A stretch of DNA of 64,000 nt from Herbidospora cretacea (GCF_001570605.1 NZ_BBXG01000003.1:335252-399251); one strand, 5' to 3'; shown: positions 22,919-34,016, counted from the first letter of the stretch. Numbers and translations: made by a program. The notes: generated from the letters alone by a model not told the origin.

Positions 22919-23233
22919 CTAGGCGACGGCGCTGATGCCGGCGCTCGCGGCGCGACGCATCCGGCGGCGGCGCTCGGAGGCGCGCTCGTCTTCGTTCAGG
23001 CCACCCCAGGTGCCGTACTTCTCAGGGCGGGAAAGCGCGTAGTCAAGGCACTCCGCGCGGACCGGGCAACCGGCGCAGATCGCCTTCGCCTTGCGTTCGC
23101 GGATGTCACGCTCCGGCTGGCGCTCCCCGTCGGGGCCGAAGAACAGCACGAGGTCCTCTCCCCGGCACGCGGCATCATCCTGCCAACCCCAGCTGGGGCG
23201 GGGGCGGGCGAGCTGCCGACGTACCTGAGACAT
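22919..23233 (-). CDS. WhiB-family iron-sulfur transcriptional regulator
   Basis: A 104-residue WhiB-like protein. Four cysteines for a [4Fe-4S] cluster appear as DAACRGED, then ICAGCPVRAEC, followed by the YGTWGGL turn and a basic tail ERRRRMRRA that contacts DNA. These actinobacterial proteins bind sigma-A region 4 and respond to redox or nitric oxide. It lies convergent to cydAB copy 1, a suggestive neighbour for a redox sensor. The subfamily cannot be fixed by eye. Confidence 0.92.
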   Translation of the reverse strand: MSQVRRQLARPRPSWGWQDDAACRGEDLVLFFGPDGERQPERDIRERKAKAICAGCPVRAECLDYALSRPEKYGTWGGLNEDERASERRRRMRRAASAGISAVA

Positions 23234-23350
23234 GAGAAACCACCTTTGGTGAGAAGAGGTATTTCAGTGTTTGTGCCGCAATGGACGCTTATGGGTTCCT
23301 CTTTTGCAACGCGAGGAGCGTCCGTGGTGTTCCCAGCTTCTTTCGAAGCC

Positions 23351-24289
23351 TCAGGTCAGCACTGGGGTGAGCTGCGTGAGCTCGGCCAACCTGTAGGTCG
23401 TGATCTCTTCGGCGCAGGCGAACCCACACGGTGCCGCGAACACCGAAGGCTCGACCACTACCCGAAAACGGGACGTTCCACCAGGCGCGTTGGTTTGCAC
23501 AACGCACACGGTGGAGTCACCTTCCGACCGGGAGGATTCCACGGCCACTCCGCCGACCGAGAGCTCGCCCGTGTGTGACCGGACGAAGTGCTCGGCGGCT
23601 TGCGATGGCTCAGGGAGACCCGCGCGCCCCCGGAAACGGTCAAGAACGATCTTGCCGTCACGGTAGGCGTTTGCTGCCACGATCGCGGCAGCCTCAGACA
23701 TGCTGCCGTAGTAAAGCCCGTGTGGCAAGCACACGAGGTTGGCGGCGTATCGATCGCCGCCGACATGTGTGGTTTCCCACACATTCCCGGGCTCTATCCG
23801 GGAGAGTGATCTCGCGATCGGGAGACCAAAGCGGGCGCAACACGCGTTGCGCTTGGCGTGCGTGCAGACCAGAAATACCGGCTCACTGACAAGTATGCAG
23901 GACTCCGGAAGCGCTCCGTCCACAAGTGCGCCCAGGTCAAGATCGTCTGGGTGATCGAGCCATGCCTCTGCCAGCCAGGGGTCGTTCCCGGTGGAGGAAC
24001 CGACGAAAACGTGCAGCGCGCGGGGGCCCTGAGTGGTCTCGCGGTCGGGGCGGCGGATGAGCTGCGACCGGACGCCGAGCGCGGTGGCCCGGTCGATCAG
24101 CGCGAGCACGCTCTCGGGAAGACGGCATTCGGGCAGGTAGGCGGCCCAGGGGCCGTTGTGCTCGATGAGGAGCCAGCGGCGGGCGCCCACCGTGGCACTG
24201 GCGAGCACGGGCGCCTCGCCCGTGTGCATCGCCCCACCGGCGTGGTCGCACCCCTTGCTCATCTGCCCCGATCCGTTCTTCGCGATCAT
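23351..24289 (-). CDS. Sucrase/ferredoxin-like protein
   Basis: A 312-residue protein of the sucrase/ferredoxin-like family, with a thioredoxin-like [2Fe-2S] fold. Signature segments are FLVCTHAKRNACCARFGLP (the Cys-rich core), GGDRYAANLVCLPHGLYYG and an N-terminal WLLIEHNGPWAA. The coding DNA is less GC-rich than its neighbours. A DtxR/IdeR-type iron box lies 6 nt before the ATG, suggesting induction in iron shortage. The role may be reductive iron release or electron transfer; this is inferred. Confidence 0.82.
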   Translation of the reverse strand: MIAKNGSGQMSKGCDHAGGAMHTGEAPVLASATVGARRWLLIEHNGPWAAYLPECRLPESVLALIDRATALGVRSQLIRRPDRETTQGPRALHVFVGSSTGNDPWLAEAWLDHPDDLDLGALVDGALPESCILVSEPVFLVCTHAKRNACCARFGLPIARSLSRIEPGNVWETTHVGGDRYAANLVCLPHGLYYGSMSEAAAIVAANAYRDGKIVLDRFRGRAGLPEPSQAAEHFVRSHTGELSVGGVAVESSRSEGDSTVCVVQTNAPGGTSRFRVVVEPSVFAAPCGFACAEEITTYRLAELTQLTPVLT

Positions 24290-24295
24290 CTCGCG

Positions 24296-24314
24296 TTAGG
24301 TAACCCTAACCTTA
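24296..24314 (-). promoter_or_regulatory. DtxR/IdeR-type iron box before the sucrase/ferredoxin gene
   Basis: TTAGGTAACCCTAACCTTA agrees at 15 of 19 positions with the iron-box consensus TTAGGTTAGGCTAACCTAA as I recall it, including both outer half-sites. It lies 6 nt upstream of the ATG at 24289, where a bound iron-dependent repressor would block transcription. Confidence 0.6.
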
Positions 24315-24332
24315 GACGATACTGTCAAACGT

Positions 24333-25832
<1,500 letters not shown>

Positions 25833-25856
25833 GAGGTTCCTTGATCGGGTCGGGCT

Positions 25857-25870
25857 TTACCCTTGGGTAA
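25857..25870. promoter_or_regulatory. Palindrome in the glpD / FAD-oxidase divergent promoter
   Basis: TTACCC-TT-GGGTAA lies midway between the two divergent starts (25832 and 25893) and continues as GGGTAACCTA, echoing the iron-box sequence at 24296-24314. It may be an operator for a regulator common to both genes. Confidence 0.35.
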
Positions 25871-25892
25871 CCTAGCGAGAGGTCGGCATCCT

Positions 25893-27422
25893 GTGGAGAC
25901 TCCGAGAACCCCCGTGCAGCCCGTTCTCTGGTCGGGCTGGGGCGATCCCGGCAAGGCGACCGGCCTCGACCCCGCCGTGCGGGAGCTGCTCGCGGAGTCG
26001 CTGGGGGTCGTCCCGCCCGCCGGTGAACCGGCGGGCTTCGGCGACGTGCGGCTCCCCGCGACCGAACTGTCACCGTTCGTGCTGGACTCGTTGCGGTCCA
26101 TCGTAGGCGCGGAGCAGGTGCGTACCGATGCCGATGCTCGTATTCGCCACACCAGAGGCAAATCCACACCAGACCTGCTGAAGATGCGCATGGGAGACGG
26201 TTCCGACGCCCCAGACGCCGTCGTGCTGCCCGCGTCGCACCACGAGATCGCCGGGCTGCTGAGCGTCTGCACCGCCGAGAGGGTCGCGGTGGTGCCGTTC
26301 GGCGGCGGCACGTCCGTCGTCGGGGGAGTCGTGGCCGACCGGGCCGGTTTCGCCGGGGTCGTCGCGCTCGACCTGCGGCGGCTCGACCGGCTGGTGTCGG
26401 TCGACGAGGAGTCGATGCTGGCCGAGCTCCAGCCGGGGCTGCGCGGGCCGCAGGCCGAGGAGCTGCTCAACGGGCACGGCCTCACGCTGGGGCACTTCCC
26501 GCAGTCGTGGGAGTACGCCACCCTCGGCGGGTTCGCCGCCGCCCGCTCCTCGGGGCAGGCCTCGGCCGGATACGGGCGCTTCGACGACATGGTCGAGGGG
26601 CTGACCGTGGCGACGCCGGCCGGTGACCTGGAGCTCGGCCGCGCGCCGCGCTCGGCCGCCGGGCCGGACCTGCGCCAGCTCATCCTGGGCTCGGAGGGCG
26701 CGTTCGGGGTGATCACCTCGATGCGGCTGCGGGTGCGCCGCCTGCCCGCCGAGCGGCGCTGGGACGCCTGGCGCTTCCCGTCGTTCCAGGCGGGCCGCGA
26801 CGCGATGCGCGCGCTGGCCCAGGAACGGCGGCTTCCCTCGGTGATCCGGCTGTCCGACGAGACCGAGACCATGATCAACGGCGGGACGGGCTGCCTGATG
26901 GTCATCGGGTACGAACAGGGCGACCCGCCCAGATTCCCCGGCGCCGAGCACCTGGGCGCCGCGCCCGCCGAGCGCTGGGCCGACGGCCGCTTCGCCGCCC
27001 CCTATCTGCGCGACGCGCTTCTCGGGGCGGGAGCGACCGTGGAGACGCTGGAGACCGCGGCCCACTGGTCGGGCCTGCCCCGGCTCTACGAGGCCGTCAG
27101 GCTCGCTCTGGAGGCCGCGCTGGGCCGGGCGATCGTGATGTGCCACGTGTCCCACGTCTACGAGACCGGCGCGTCGCTCTACTTCACCGTCGCCACCGCC
27201 TCGGGAGACGACCCGCTGGCCCGCTGGGACGCCGCCAAGACCAAGGTCAGCGAGGCGATCGGGCTCGCCGGGGGCACCATCTCCCACCACCACGGCGTCG
27301 GCCGCGACCACCGGGCCGCCTACGCCGCCGAGATCGGCCCCGTGGGCGTCGGGATCATGCGGGCGATCAAGAAAAGTCTCGATCCGGCCGGGATTCTCAA
27401 CCCCGGTGTCCTGATCCCCTGA
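25893..27422 (+). CDS. FAD-binding oxidase, alkyl-DHAP synthase-like
   Basis: A 509-residue protein of the FAD-linked oxidase family related to alkyldihydroxyacetonephosphate synthase. The FAD-binding part includes VVPFGGGTSVVGGV and SWEYATLGGFAAARSSGQASAGYG. The C-terminal active-site region includes GGTISHHHGVGRDH, with the His-rich motif and Tyr partner typical of the group. Ether-lipid or DHAP-derivative chemistry is plausible and fits the divergent glpD, but the bacterial substrate is not established. The GTG at 25893 is preferred over the TTG at 25863 because the latter overlaps the palindrome. Confidence 0.85.
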   Translation: METPRTPVQPVLWSGWGDPGKATGLDPAVRELLAESLGVVPPAGEPAGFGDVRLPATELSPFVLDSLRSIVGAEQVRTDADARIRHTRGKSTPDLLKMRMGDGSDAPDAVVLPASHHEIAGLLSVCTAERVAVVPFGGGTSVVGGVVADRAGFAGVVALDLRRLDRLVSVDEESMLAELQPGLRGPQAEELLNGHGLTLGHFPQSWEYATLGGFAAARSSGQASAGYGRFDDMVEGLTVATPAGDLELGRAPRSAAGPDLRQLILGSEGAFGVITSMRLRVRRLPAERRWDAWRFPSFQAGRDAMRALAQERRLPSVIRLSDETETMINGGTGCLMVIGYEQGDPPRFPGAEHLGAAPAERWADGRFAAPYLRDALLGAGATVETLETAAHWSGLPRLYEAVRLALEAALGRAIVMCHVSHVYETGASLYFTVATASGDDPLARWDAAKTKVSEAIGLAGGTISHHHGVGRDHRAAYAAEIGPVGVGIMRAIKKSLDPAGILNPGVLIP

Positions 27423-27442
27423 AACCGAGCAAGATTGAGAGC

Positions 27443-28954
27443 ATGGCGGACATCGGCGTCGAGGCTGCGGCCGCGCGCGGGAAGCAGGTCTCCTCCCGGG
27501 TCTCGGAAAAGGGCGCCGGGTGGCACTGCCAGGAGATCGGGACCTTCCAGGCGCTGCGTCCCAACACCAACACCTTCACCTGGCTGCATCCGAAGACCCT
27601 GTGGCGCTCGCGCAACGAGATCCTCGCCGGGCTGCTGGGCGACCCGTCCGCCGAGGTGCGCCGCCGCTGGGTCGCCTCGATGCGGGAGAACGGCGCCGAC
27701 CCCGACTTCCGGATGGTCCGCCGGCCCGGCCCCGAATACTCCTTCGTCGTCATCGGCGACACCGGCGAGGGCGACGCCTCGCAGTACGCCGTCGTCCCTG
27801 GCCTGCTCAAGATGGGTGACAAGACCGACTTCGCGGTCATCGCCAGCGACGTGATCTACCCGACCGGCGCGGCGAGCGACTACTGCGACAAGTTCTTCCG
27901 CCCTTTCAAGGACTACGACGCCCCCATCTACGCCATCCCCGGCAACCACGACTGGTACGACGGCCTCGGCGGCTTCATGCGGGTGTTCTGCGGGGCCAAG
28001 CCGCTCAAGGTCGAGCGCGAGGGCTTCCGGCTCTCCCCGGCCGGGCTGCGCGGCCTGCTCTGGAAGAAGCCCGAGCCGATCGACGAGGCCGCCCTCGCCG
28101 AGGCGTGGAAGATGCGCGGCCGGCCGTCCCAGGAGGCCCGGCAGCCCGCGCCCTACTGGGTGCTCGACCTCGGCGAGCTCGTGCTGGTCGGCATCGACAC
28201 CGGGATCACCGGCTCGCTCGACCGCGAACAGGGCGAGTGGCTGCGCCACGTCTCCTCGGCCGACGCCCGGCCCAAGGTGCTCATCACCGGCAAGCCGATC
28301 TACGTGCGCAACGACTACAAGCCCTGCCCCATCGAGGGCGGCGGCACCGTCGACGAGATCGTCCGGGACCCGGCGCACAACTACGTGGCCGCGATCGGCG
28401 GCGACGTGCACAACTACCAGCGGTTCCCGGTCGACGTCGACGGCCGGGTGATCCAGTACCTGGTCGCGGGCGGCGGCGGCGCGTTCATGCACGCCACCCA
28501 CACCATCCCGCGCGTCGACAGGGTCCACGAGGACGCCTTCCGCTGCTATCCGCTGCGCGGCGACTCGCTGTCGTTCTACAGCCTCCTCTACTCGCGCAAG
28601 CTGCGGATGAAGTGGCTCTATCTCACGCCCGAGGAGGCCGTGACGCTGATGTCGCGGCAGATCGGCAACGAGCCGGTGCGGACCACCCCGGCCGTGCGGA
28701 TCACCGCGCGGATGAAGTGGGCGGCCCGGCTGCTCGGCGGCTGGCCGATGCCGTTCCACCTGCCGGTCGGCCGGTTCTTCCACCGCTGGATCTCCGAGCT
28801 GACCGACTGGGACACCCCGCCGTTCTTCAAGAGCTTCCTGCACGTCTCGGTCTCACCCGGCGAACTGCGCATCCGCTGCTTCGCCGCGACCGGCTGCCTG
28901 GCCCAGGAGCTCGAACCGCCCGTCGAGGACGAGGTGATCATCCCGCTGGTCTGA
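27443..28954 (+). CDS. Metallophosphoesterase-family protein
   Basis: A 503-residue protein with a calcineurin-like core. Metal-binding motifs are VVIGDTGEGD (about residue 108), IPGNHDWYDG (about residue 172) and GGDVHNYQRFP (about residue 325). The second-site motif reads ASDVIYPTG rather than the usual GDVVYP, a small deviation. The C-terminal 120 residues are a separate beta-rich region. There is no signal peptide or membrane span. Substrate is unknown. It starts 20 nt after the FAD oxidase, so they may be co-transcribed. Confidence 0.85.
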   Translation: MADIGVEAAAARGKQVSSRVSEKGAGWHCQEIGTFQALRPNTNTFTWLHPKTLWRSRNEILAGLLGDPSAEVRRRWVASMRENGADPDFRMVRRPGPEYSFVVIGDTGEGDASQYAVVPGLLKMGDKTDFAVIASDVIYPTGAASDYCDKFFRPFKDYDAPIYAIPGNHDWYDGLGGFMRVFCGAKPLKVEREGFRLSPAGLRGLLWKKPEPIDEAALAEAWKMRGRPSQEARQPAPYWVLDLGELVLVGIDTGITGSLDREQGEWLRHVSSADARPKVLITGKPIYVRNDYKPCPIEGGGTVDEIVRDPAHNYVAAIGGDVHNYQRFPVDVDGRVIQYLVAGGGGAFMHATHTIPRVDRVHEDAFRCYPLRGDSLSFYSLLYSRKLRMKWLYLTPEEAVTLMSRQIGNEPVRTTPAVRITARMKWAARLLGGWPMPFHLPVGRFFHRWISELTDWDTPPFFKSFLHVSVSPGELRIRCFAATGCLAQELEPPVEDEVIIPLV

Positions 28955-29072
28955 TCGGCTCGGGTCCGCTCATGCCGGTTTCTGTCACGGCTCCCGCCTT
29001 TTCCCGGGCGCCTCGACTCCACGGGGCGGGCGTGGCAGACGAACTGTCGGTGGCGGCTGGCAGGGTGGAACC

Positions 29073-30668
29073 GTGCAGGTTGTGGTTTCCGGGGCGAAAG
29101 ACGGCAGCGGCGAGCTGCGGCCGGGTGGCGCCGTGAGCGATCTGGCCGAAGGCGTCCGGGAGGTCGAGGCGCGTGAGACGCCCCGGTGGGTGTGGGCCGA
29201 CACGCGGCGGATCTATCCCGGTCTGCTGGTCCGGGGCGTGCGGGTGGCCCGCTGCCACGACGTCGCGCTGACCGAGAACCTGCTGCTGGCCGCCGAGGGG
29301 CGCTACGGCGAGCCCCGGTCGGCCGAGGCCGCCCACGCCCGGCTCCACGGCCTGCCGGTGCCCGAAGACCGCCACGACGCGCCCGAGGCCGCCCAGGGGT
29401 CGCTGTTCGACCCCGAGCCGCCGCCCGCCGAGCCGGGGGTCGCGCTGGTGGAGGAGGTGGCCGCCGCGCAGGCCGCCCGGATCGCCGCGCTGCCCGAACC
29501 CGGGCGGTTCCGGCTGCTGGTGGCCGCCGAGTCGGCCGGGGGGCTGATCGCCGCCGAGATGGGCCACGACGGCATGCCGTGGCGCGAGTCGGTCCACCAG
29601 GCGCTGCTGACCGAGCTGCTCGGGCCCCGGCCCGCCCACGGCATGCGCCCGGCCAAGCTCCAGGCGCTCGCCGACCAGGTGTCGGCCGCGTTCGGGACCC
29701 CGTTCAACCCCGACTCGCCGCAGCAGATCGTCAAGGCGTTCAAGGCGGCCGGGGTGGCGGTGCCGTCGACCCGCTCCCACGTGCTGAAGGAGGTCGACCA
29801 TCCGGGGGTGGCGCCGTTGCTGGCGTACAAGGAACTGGCCCGGCTGTTCAGTTTCCACGGCTGGGTCTGGGCCGACCAGTGGGTGAGGGGCGACCGCTTC
29901 CGGACCGAATACGTCGTGGGCGGCGTCGTCAGCGGCCGGTGGGCGACCAGCGGGGGAGGGGCGCTCCAGATCCCGAAGGTGATGCGCCGGGCGGTGGTGG
30001 CCGACGAGGGGTGGACGCTGGTGGTCGCCGACGCGGCCCAGCTCGAACCGCGCGTGCTGGCCGCGATGGCCGGAGACCGGGGGCTGGCCCGCGCCGCCGG
30101 CGAGGAGGACCTCTACGCCGCCCTCGCGACCGCGTTCGGCGGCCAGCGCGACACCGCCAAGATCGCCATGCTCTCGGCCATGTACGGCGGCACCAGCGGC
30201 GACGCCCCCAAACTGCTGGCCGTGATGCGCAACCGCTTCCCGCAGGCCTACCAGTTCGTCGAAGACGCCGCCCGCGCCGGGGAGGAGGGCCGGGTGGTCC
30301 GCTCGTGGCTTGGCCGCACCAGCCCGCCGCCCTCCGACCGCTGGCGGGCGCTGGTCTCCGGCCCCGACGGCGGCAGGGCGGCCCGCGACCGGGGGCGCTT
30401 CACCCGCAACTTCGTCGTCCAGGGCACCGCCGCCGAGTGGGCCCTCACGCTGATGGCGGTCCTGCGCGGGCGGCTGACCGGCCCCGCCAGGCTGGTGTTC
30501 TTCCAGCACGACGAGGTCATGGTGCACTGCCCGGCCGGCCAGGCCGCCGAGGTGGCCGAGGCGATCAGGGTGAGCGCCGAGGAGGCCACCCGCCTGCTGT
30601 TCGGCGCGACGCCGGTCAGGTTCCCGATGGCCGCGGTGCCGGTGACGTGTTACGCCGACGCCAAATGA
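29073..30668 (+). CDS. PolA-like 3'-5' exonuclease/DNA polymerase-domain protein
   Basis: A 531-residue protein of the actinobacterial group annotated as bifunctional 3'-5' exonuclease/DNA polymerase. Family A polymerase motifs are recognisable but divergent. Motif A is VVADAAQLEPRVLAAMAGD (canonical DYSQIELR), the O-helix region is DTAKIAMLSAMYGG, and motif C is FFQHDEVMVHCP (HDE retained). The N-terminal third lacks a clear DEDD exonuclease site. It may act in repair rather than replication. Its 3' end overlaps the convergent MFS gene by 53 nt. Confidence 0.82.
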   Translation: MQVVVSGAKDGSGELRPGGAVSDLAEGVREVEARETPRWVWADTRRIYPGLLVRGVRVARCHDVALTENLLLAAEGRYGEPRSAEAAHARLHGLPVPEDRHDAPEAAQGSLFDPEPPPAEPGVALVEEVAAAQAARIAALPEPGRFRLLVAAESAGGLIAAEMGHDGMPWRESVHQALLTELLGPRPAHGMRPAKLQALADQVSAAFGTPFNPDSPQQIVKAFKAAGVAVPSTRSHVLKEVDHPGVAPLLAYKELARLFSFHGWVWADQWVRGDRFRTEYVVGGVVSGRWATSGGGALQIPKVMRRAVVADEGWTLVVADAAQLEPRVLAAMAGDRGLARAAGEEDLYAALATAFGGQRDTAKIAMLSAMYGGTSGDAPKLLAVMRNRFPQAYQFVEDAARAGEEGRVVRSWLGRTSPPPSDRWRALVSGPDGGRAARDRGRFTRNFVVQGTAAEWALTLMAVLRGRLTGPARLVFFQHDEVMVHCPAGQAAEVAEAIRVSAEEATRLLFGATPVRFPMAAVPVTCYADAK

Positions 30669-31875
30669 CCACCCCGGTGACCCCGGTCAGCACCGCCGTG
30701 ACCACGCCGAGGGCCATGTAGGACACCACCCCGACGATCGCCCCGGCGACCAGCGCGCCGGCCGCGCCGCAGACGTTCATCGTCAGGTCCGACAGGCCCT
30801 GCACGGCCGGGCGGCGCTCCAGCTCCACCGCCTCGGTCAGCAGCGCCGACCCCGCCACCAGCGCGCACGACCAGCCGAGCCCCAGCAGGATCAGCCCCGC
30901 CGTGATCACCGGCACGTTGTGCCCGCCGAACGCGGCCAGCAGCCCCGCCGCCACCAGGACGCCCATGCCCGTCACGGCGACCAGCGCCCGGCCGAACCGG
31001 TCGGCGGCCCAGCCGACCAGCGGCGAGAACATGAACATCCCGGCGATGTGCAGGCTCAGCACCATGCCGATGACCGCGATGCCGGCGTGGCCGTGGTCGA
31101 GGTGGACCGGCGTCATCGACATCACCGACACCATCGCGGTGTGCCCGGCCGCGATCGTCAGCAGCCCGACCCGGGCCGCCGGGATCGCCTTCACCGTCTC
31201 CACCGCCGCACGCAGAGGCTGCCGCTTGCGTGCGACCGTCACCTCACGGCCCTGGCGGGCCAGCAGCAGCGGGTCGGGCCGCAGCCCCGCGTTGAGCACC
31301 GCGAGGGAGACCACGAACGCGACGGCGGCCAGCGCGAACGGCCCGGCCGAGTGGCTCAGCCCCAGGTCCATGCCGAGCCGGTCGGCCGGGTCGGCCAGGT
31401 TGGGGCCCGCGACGCTGCCGATCGTGGCCGCCCAGACGACCAGCGACAGGTGGCGGGCGGTCCGGCCGGGCGGGGCCAGGTCGGTGGCGGCGTAGCGGGC
31501 CGACAGGTTCCCGGCGCTGCCCGCGCCGACCAGGACCAGCGAGAGCAGCAGCAGCGGCCACGACACCAGCTCGATCGACGCCACGGCGGCGAGGCAGCCG
31601 AGGAACGCCGTGCCGTAGGCGAGGGTCAGGCCCGCCCTCCGGCCGCCGCCGTCGGCGGCCCTGGCGGCCGGGATCGCCATCAGCGCCGTGCCCAGGACGC
31701 TGGCGGTGCCGGCCAGGCCGCTGATCGCCTCGGAGCCGGAGAGCTCGTACACGGTGAGGGAGCTCAGCGCGAGCATCACGGCGATCCCCACGCCGGAGAC
31801 GATCTGGACCGCCGAGAGCACTCCGAGGGTCCGGCGCTGCACCTTCTGGTGGGATGCGAGGGGGATCGCTGTCAT
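30616..31875 (-). CDS. MFS transporter
   Basis: A 419-residue major facilitator with about 12 membrane spans. The cytoplasmic loop between spans 2 and 3 contains RAADGGGRRAG, a weak form of the MFS loop motif, and WAADRFGRALV appears in the second half. A central charged loop (RQGREVTVARKRQPLRAAVET) separates the two six-span halves. The substrate is unknown; drug or small-metabolite efflux is typical of this subgroup. The coding region extends 53 nt into the 3' end of the convergent PolA-like gene. Confidence 0.87.
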   Translation of the reverse strand: MTAIPLASHQKVQRRTLGVLSAVQIVSGVGIAVMLALSSLTVYELSGSEAISGLAGTASVLGTALMAIPAARAADGGGRRAGLTLAYGTAFLGCLAAVASIELVSWPLLLLSLVLVGAGSAGNLSARYAATDLAPPGRTARHLSLVVWAATIGSVAGPNLADPADRLGMDLGLSHSAGPFALAAVAFVVSLAVLNAGLRPDPLLLARQGREVTVARKRQPLRAAVETVKAIPAARVGLLTIAAGHTAMVSVMSMTPVHLDHGHAGIAVIGMVLSLHIAGMFMFSPLVGWAADRFGRALVAVTGMGVLVAAGLLAAFGGHNVPVITAGLILLGLGWSCALVAGSALLTEAVELERRPAVQGLSDLTMNVCGAAGALVAGAIVGVVSYMALGVVTAVLTGVTGVVIWRRRNTSPAPRPSGT

Positions 31876-31918
31876 GCGCGAAGTTTGGCATGACTCATGA
31901 CAGGGCTTAAAGCGGGTT

Positions 31919-33907
31919 TTACGCCGGGCTGAACGAGTTCCACAGGGTCGTGCGGACGGCCGCGGCGCTCTCGGTCCAGTCGTAGTCGGGCGCGGTGAAG
32001 GTCACCGCGTAGGCCCGGTTGTCGATCGAGATGTAGCGGACGGCCGTGTGGACGGTCACGTTCGCCGCGTCGCGGTGGGTGTACTCCCATTCGGCGGCCG
32101 GCCAGCGGTAGTCGACCTCGGCCAGGGCGAGCTGGGTGTACTCCTCGAAGGAGGCCTTGGCCTCGGTCGCCTTCAGCGCCTCCAGGCCGCCGTCGGGGAT
32201 CTCCTCGATCAGGCCGCTCTGGCCGCTGTCCTTCGGGCCGGTCAGCACGACCGCGCCGTCCTGGGCGGCGACCTTCCAGGTGTCCGGGACGGCCACGGTG
32301 ACGTTGCCGGCGGTGTGGTTGCGGAAGCCCTCGGGCAGCTCGCCCTCGGGGGAGGCGGGCACAGCGGGCGCGCCGGTGTCGGAGCGGCCGGTCGCGGCCG
32401 GCTGGCCCTGCGGCTCCGACGGCGTCCCGTCGCCCGGCACCATGATCAGCAGCACCAGCACGACCACCGCGATCACGGCGACGGCCGCGACCACCGCGAG
32501 CAGGCTGCTCCGGCCGCCGCCCCCGTCGTCGGGGTCCTTGCGGCGGCGGGACGGGCGCGGCGCGGCGGGCCGCTCGGGGGCCGTCTTCCGCTCGGCGGGC
32601 CGGTCGAAGGCCGCCCCCGCCCGCATCTCCCTGGCCAGCTCCGAGACGTCGGGCAGGTCCTTCTGCTCGGGCGCCGGCCAGCCGCCCGAGGACCCCGGCG
32701 ACAGGGGGGACGGGGGCGCGGTGCGGCTCGGGCCGCCCGGCTTCGACGGGGTGATCGGGGCGAAGAACGAGACGCCGCCCGTGGTCGTGATGTCGCCGGT
32801 GGGGCTGCTCAGCGGGTCGGGCTTCGGCGCGCCGGCGGGGTAGCCGCCGGACGGGCTGTTGGGGTCGTACGGCACCCGCACCGGACCCGACGGGGTCTCG
32901 ATGATGCGCGAGGGCATCGGGCCGGAGGGCGGGTCGAGCGGAGGAAGCATCTGCACCGGAGTCGGGTCGGCGGGGATCGGCGCCGGGGAGGGCGCCTGCG
33001 GCTGGGCGGGCGGGGCCGCCGGACGGACGCCCACGCCGTGCTGGCGCAGCACGTGTTCGAGCATCTCGGAGATCTGGGCGGCGGGCAGGCGGTCGGCCGG
33101 GTTCTTGCGCAGCAGCCCCTCGATGACGGGCATCAGCGCGCCCGCCCGGCCCGGCCGGTTGGGCTCCTGGGTCAGCACCGCGCCCAGCACGGCCACGGCG
33201 TCGGGCCCCTCGTAGGGGGGCCTGCCCTCCACGGCGGCGTAGAGCGTGGCGCCGAACGACCACAGGTCGGCCGCGAACGTGATCGGGCGGCCCTGGAGCC
33301 GCTCCGGCGGGATGTACGCCGGGGAGCCCATCAGCAGGCCCGGGTGGGTGATCGAGACGTCGCCCTCGATCGCGGCGATGCCGAAGTCGGTGAGGACCAC
33401 GCGGTCGGCCGTCAGCAGCACGTTGCCGGGCTTGACGTCGCGGTGGAGGATCCCGGCGGCGTGGGCGTGGCGCAGCGCGTCGAGGACCCTTATGCCGATC
33501 TCGGCGGCCTGGACGACCGGCAGCGGCCCGCTCTGGCGCACCGCCTGCTCCAGCGACCAGGCGCGGACCAGCTCCATCACGATCCAGGGACGGCCGTCCT
33601 CCTCGACGACGTCGTGGACGGTCACGATGCCCGGGTGGCTCAGCCGCGCGGCCGAACGGGCCTCGCGGAGCATGCGGGTGTGGGCGGTCTGGCGGCCCTG
33701 CTGGTCGAGGCCGTAGGGGAGGATCAGCTCCTTGACCGCGACGTCGCGGTCGAGCAGCACGTCGTGGGCGTGCCACACCATTCCCATGCCGCCCCGGCCG
33801 ACCGGCGACAGCAGCCGGTAGCGGCGGCCGACGAGCCTGCCCTGCCCCTCGGGCGTGTTGCCGCCCTGTCCATCGGGGACCATACCGAGCAGGCGGTCGG
33901 TCGTCAT
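31919..33907 (-). CDS. Membrane-anchored Ser/Thr protein kinase
   Basis: A 662-residue PASTA-less eukaryotic-like kinase. The kinase domain (about residues 25-285) has the glycine loop VGRGGMGMVWHAHD, Lys in VAVKEL, catalytic HRDVKPGNVLL, DFGIA and the activation-loop GSPAYIPPERLQG. A long Pro-rich linker follows. One membrane span (SSLLAVVAAVAVIAVVVLVL, about residue 475) leads to an extracytoplasmic domain of about 160 residues with NVTVAVPDTWK. It probably senses an outside signal; the ligand is unknown. ATG 33907 has GGGGA upstream; ATG 33922 is an alternative. Confidence 0.92.
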   Translation of the reverse strand: MTTDRLLGMVPDGQGGNTPEGQGRLVGRRYRLLSPVGRGGMGMVWHAHDVLLDRDVAVKELILPYGLDQQGRQTAHTRMLREARSAARLSHPGIVTVHDVVEEDGRPWIVMELVRAWSLEQAVRQSGPLPVVQAAEIGIRVLDALRHAHAAGILHRDVKPGNVLLTADRVVLTDFGIAAIEGDVSITHPGLLMGSPAYIPPERLQGRPITFAADLWSFGATLYAAVEGRPPYEGPDAVAVLGAVLTQEPNRPGRAGALMPVIEGLLRKNPADRLPAAQISEMLEHVLRQHGVGVRPAAPPAQPQAPSPAPIPADPTPVQMLPPLDPPSGPMPSRIIETPSGPVRVPYDPNSPSGGYPAGAPKPDPLSSPTGDITTTGGVSFFAPITPSKPGGPSRTAPPSPLSPGSSGGWPAPEQKDLPDVSELAREMRAGAAFDRPAERKTAPERPAAPRPSRRRKDPDDGGGGRSSLLAVVAAVAVIAVVVLVLLIMVPGDGTPSEPQGQPAATGRSDTGAPAVPASPEGELPEGFRNHTAGNVTVAVPDTWKVAAQDGAVVLTGPKDSGQSGLIEEIPDGGLEALKATEAKASFEEYTQLALAEVDYRWPAAEWEYTHRDAANVTVHTAVRYISIDNRAYAVTFTAPDYDWTESAAAVRTTLWNSFSPA

Positions 33908-33989
33908 TAGGCGGATCCCCATTCCTCGTCCGGGCCGCGCGGAAAAGCCCGCACGATTTCTGAGGTTGGCCCCCGATATTAGGGTCAAA

Positions 33990-34016
33990 CCCGCGTCAAA
34001 GGGAATTAAACGCGGG
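33990..34016 (-). terminator. Terminator-like hairpin at the end of the FdrA-YlbE gene
   Basis: CCCGCGT (33990-33996) pairs with ACGCGGG (34010-34016) around an AT-rich loop that contains the stop codon region of the fusion gene. On the minus strand it is followed by TTTGA, a short T-run. Confidence 0.45.
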
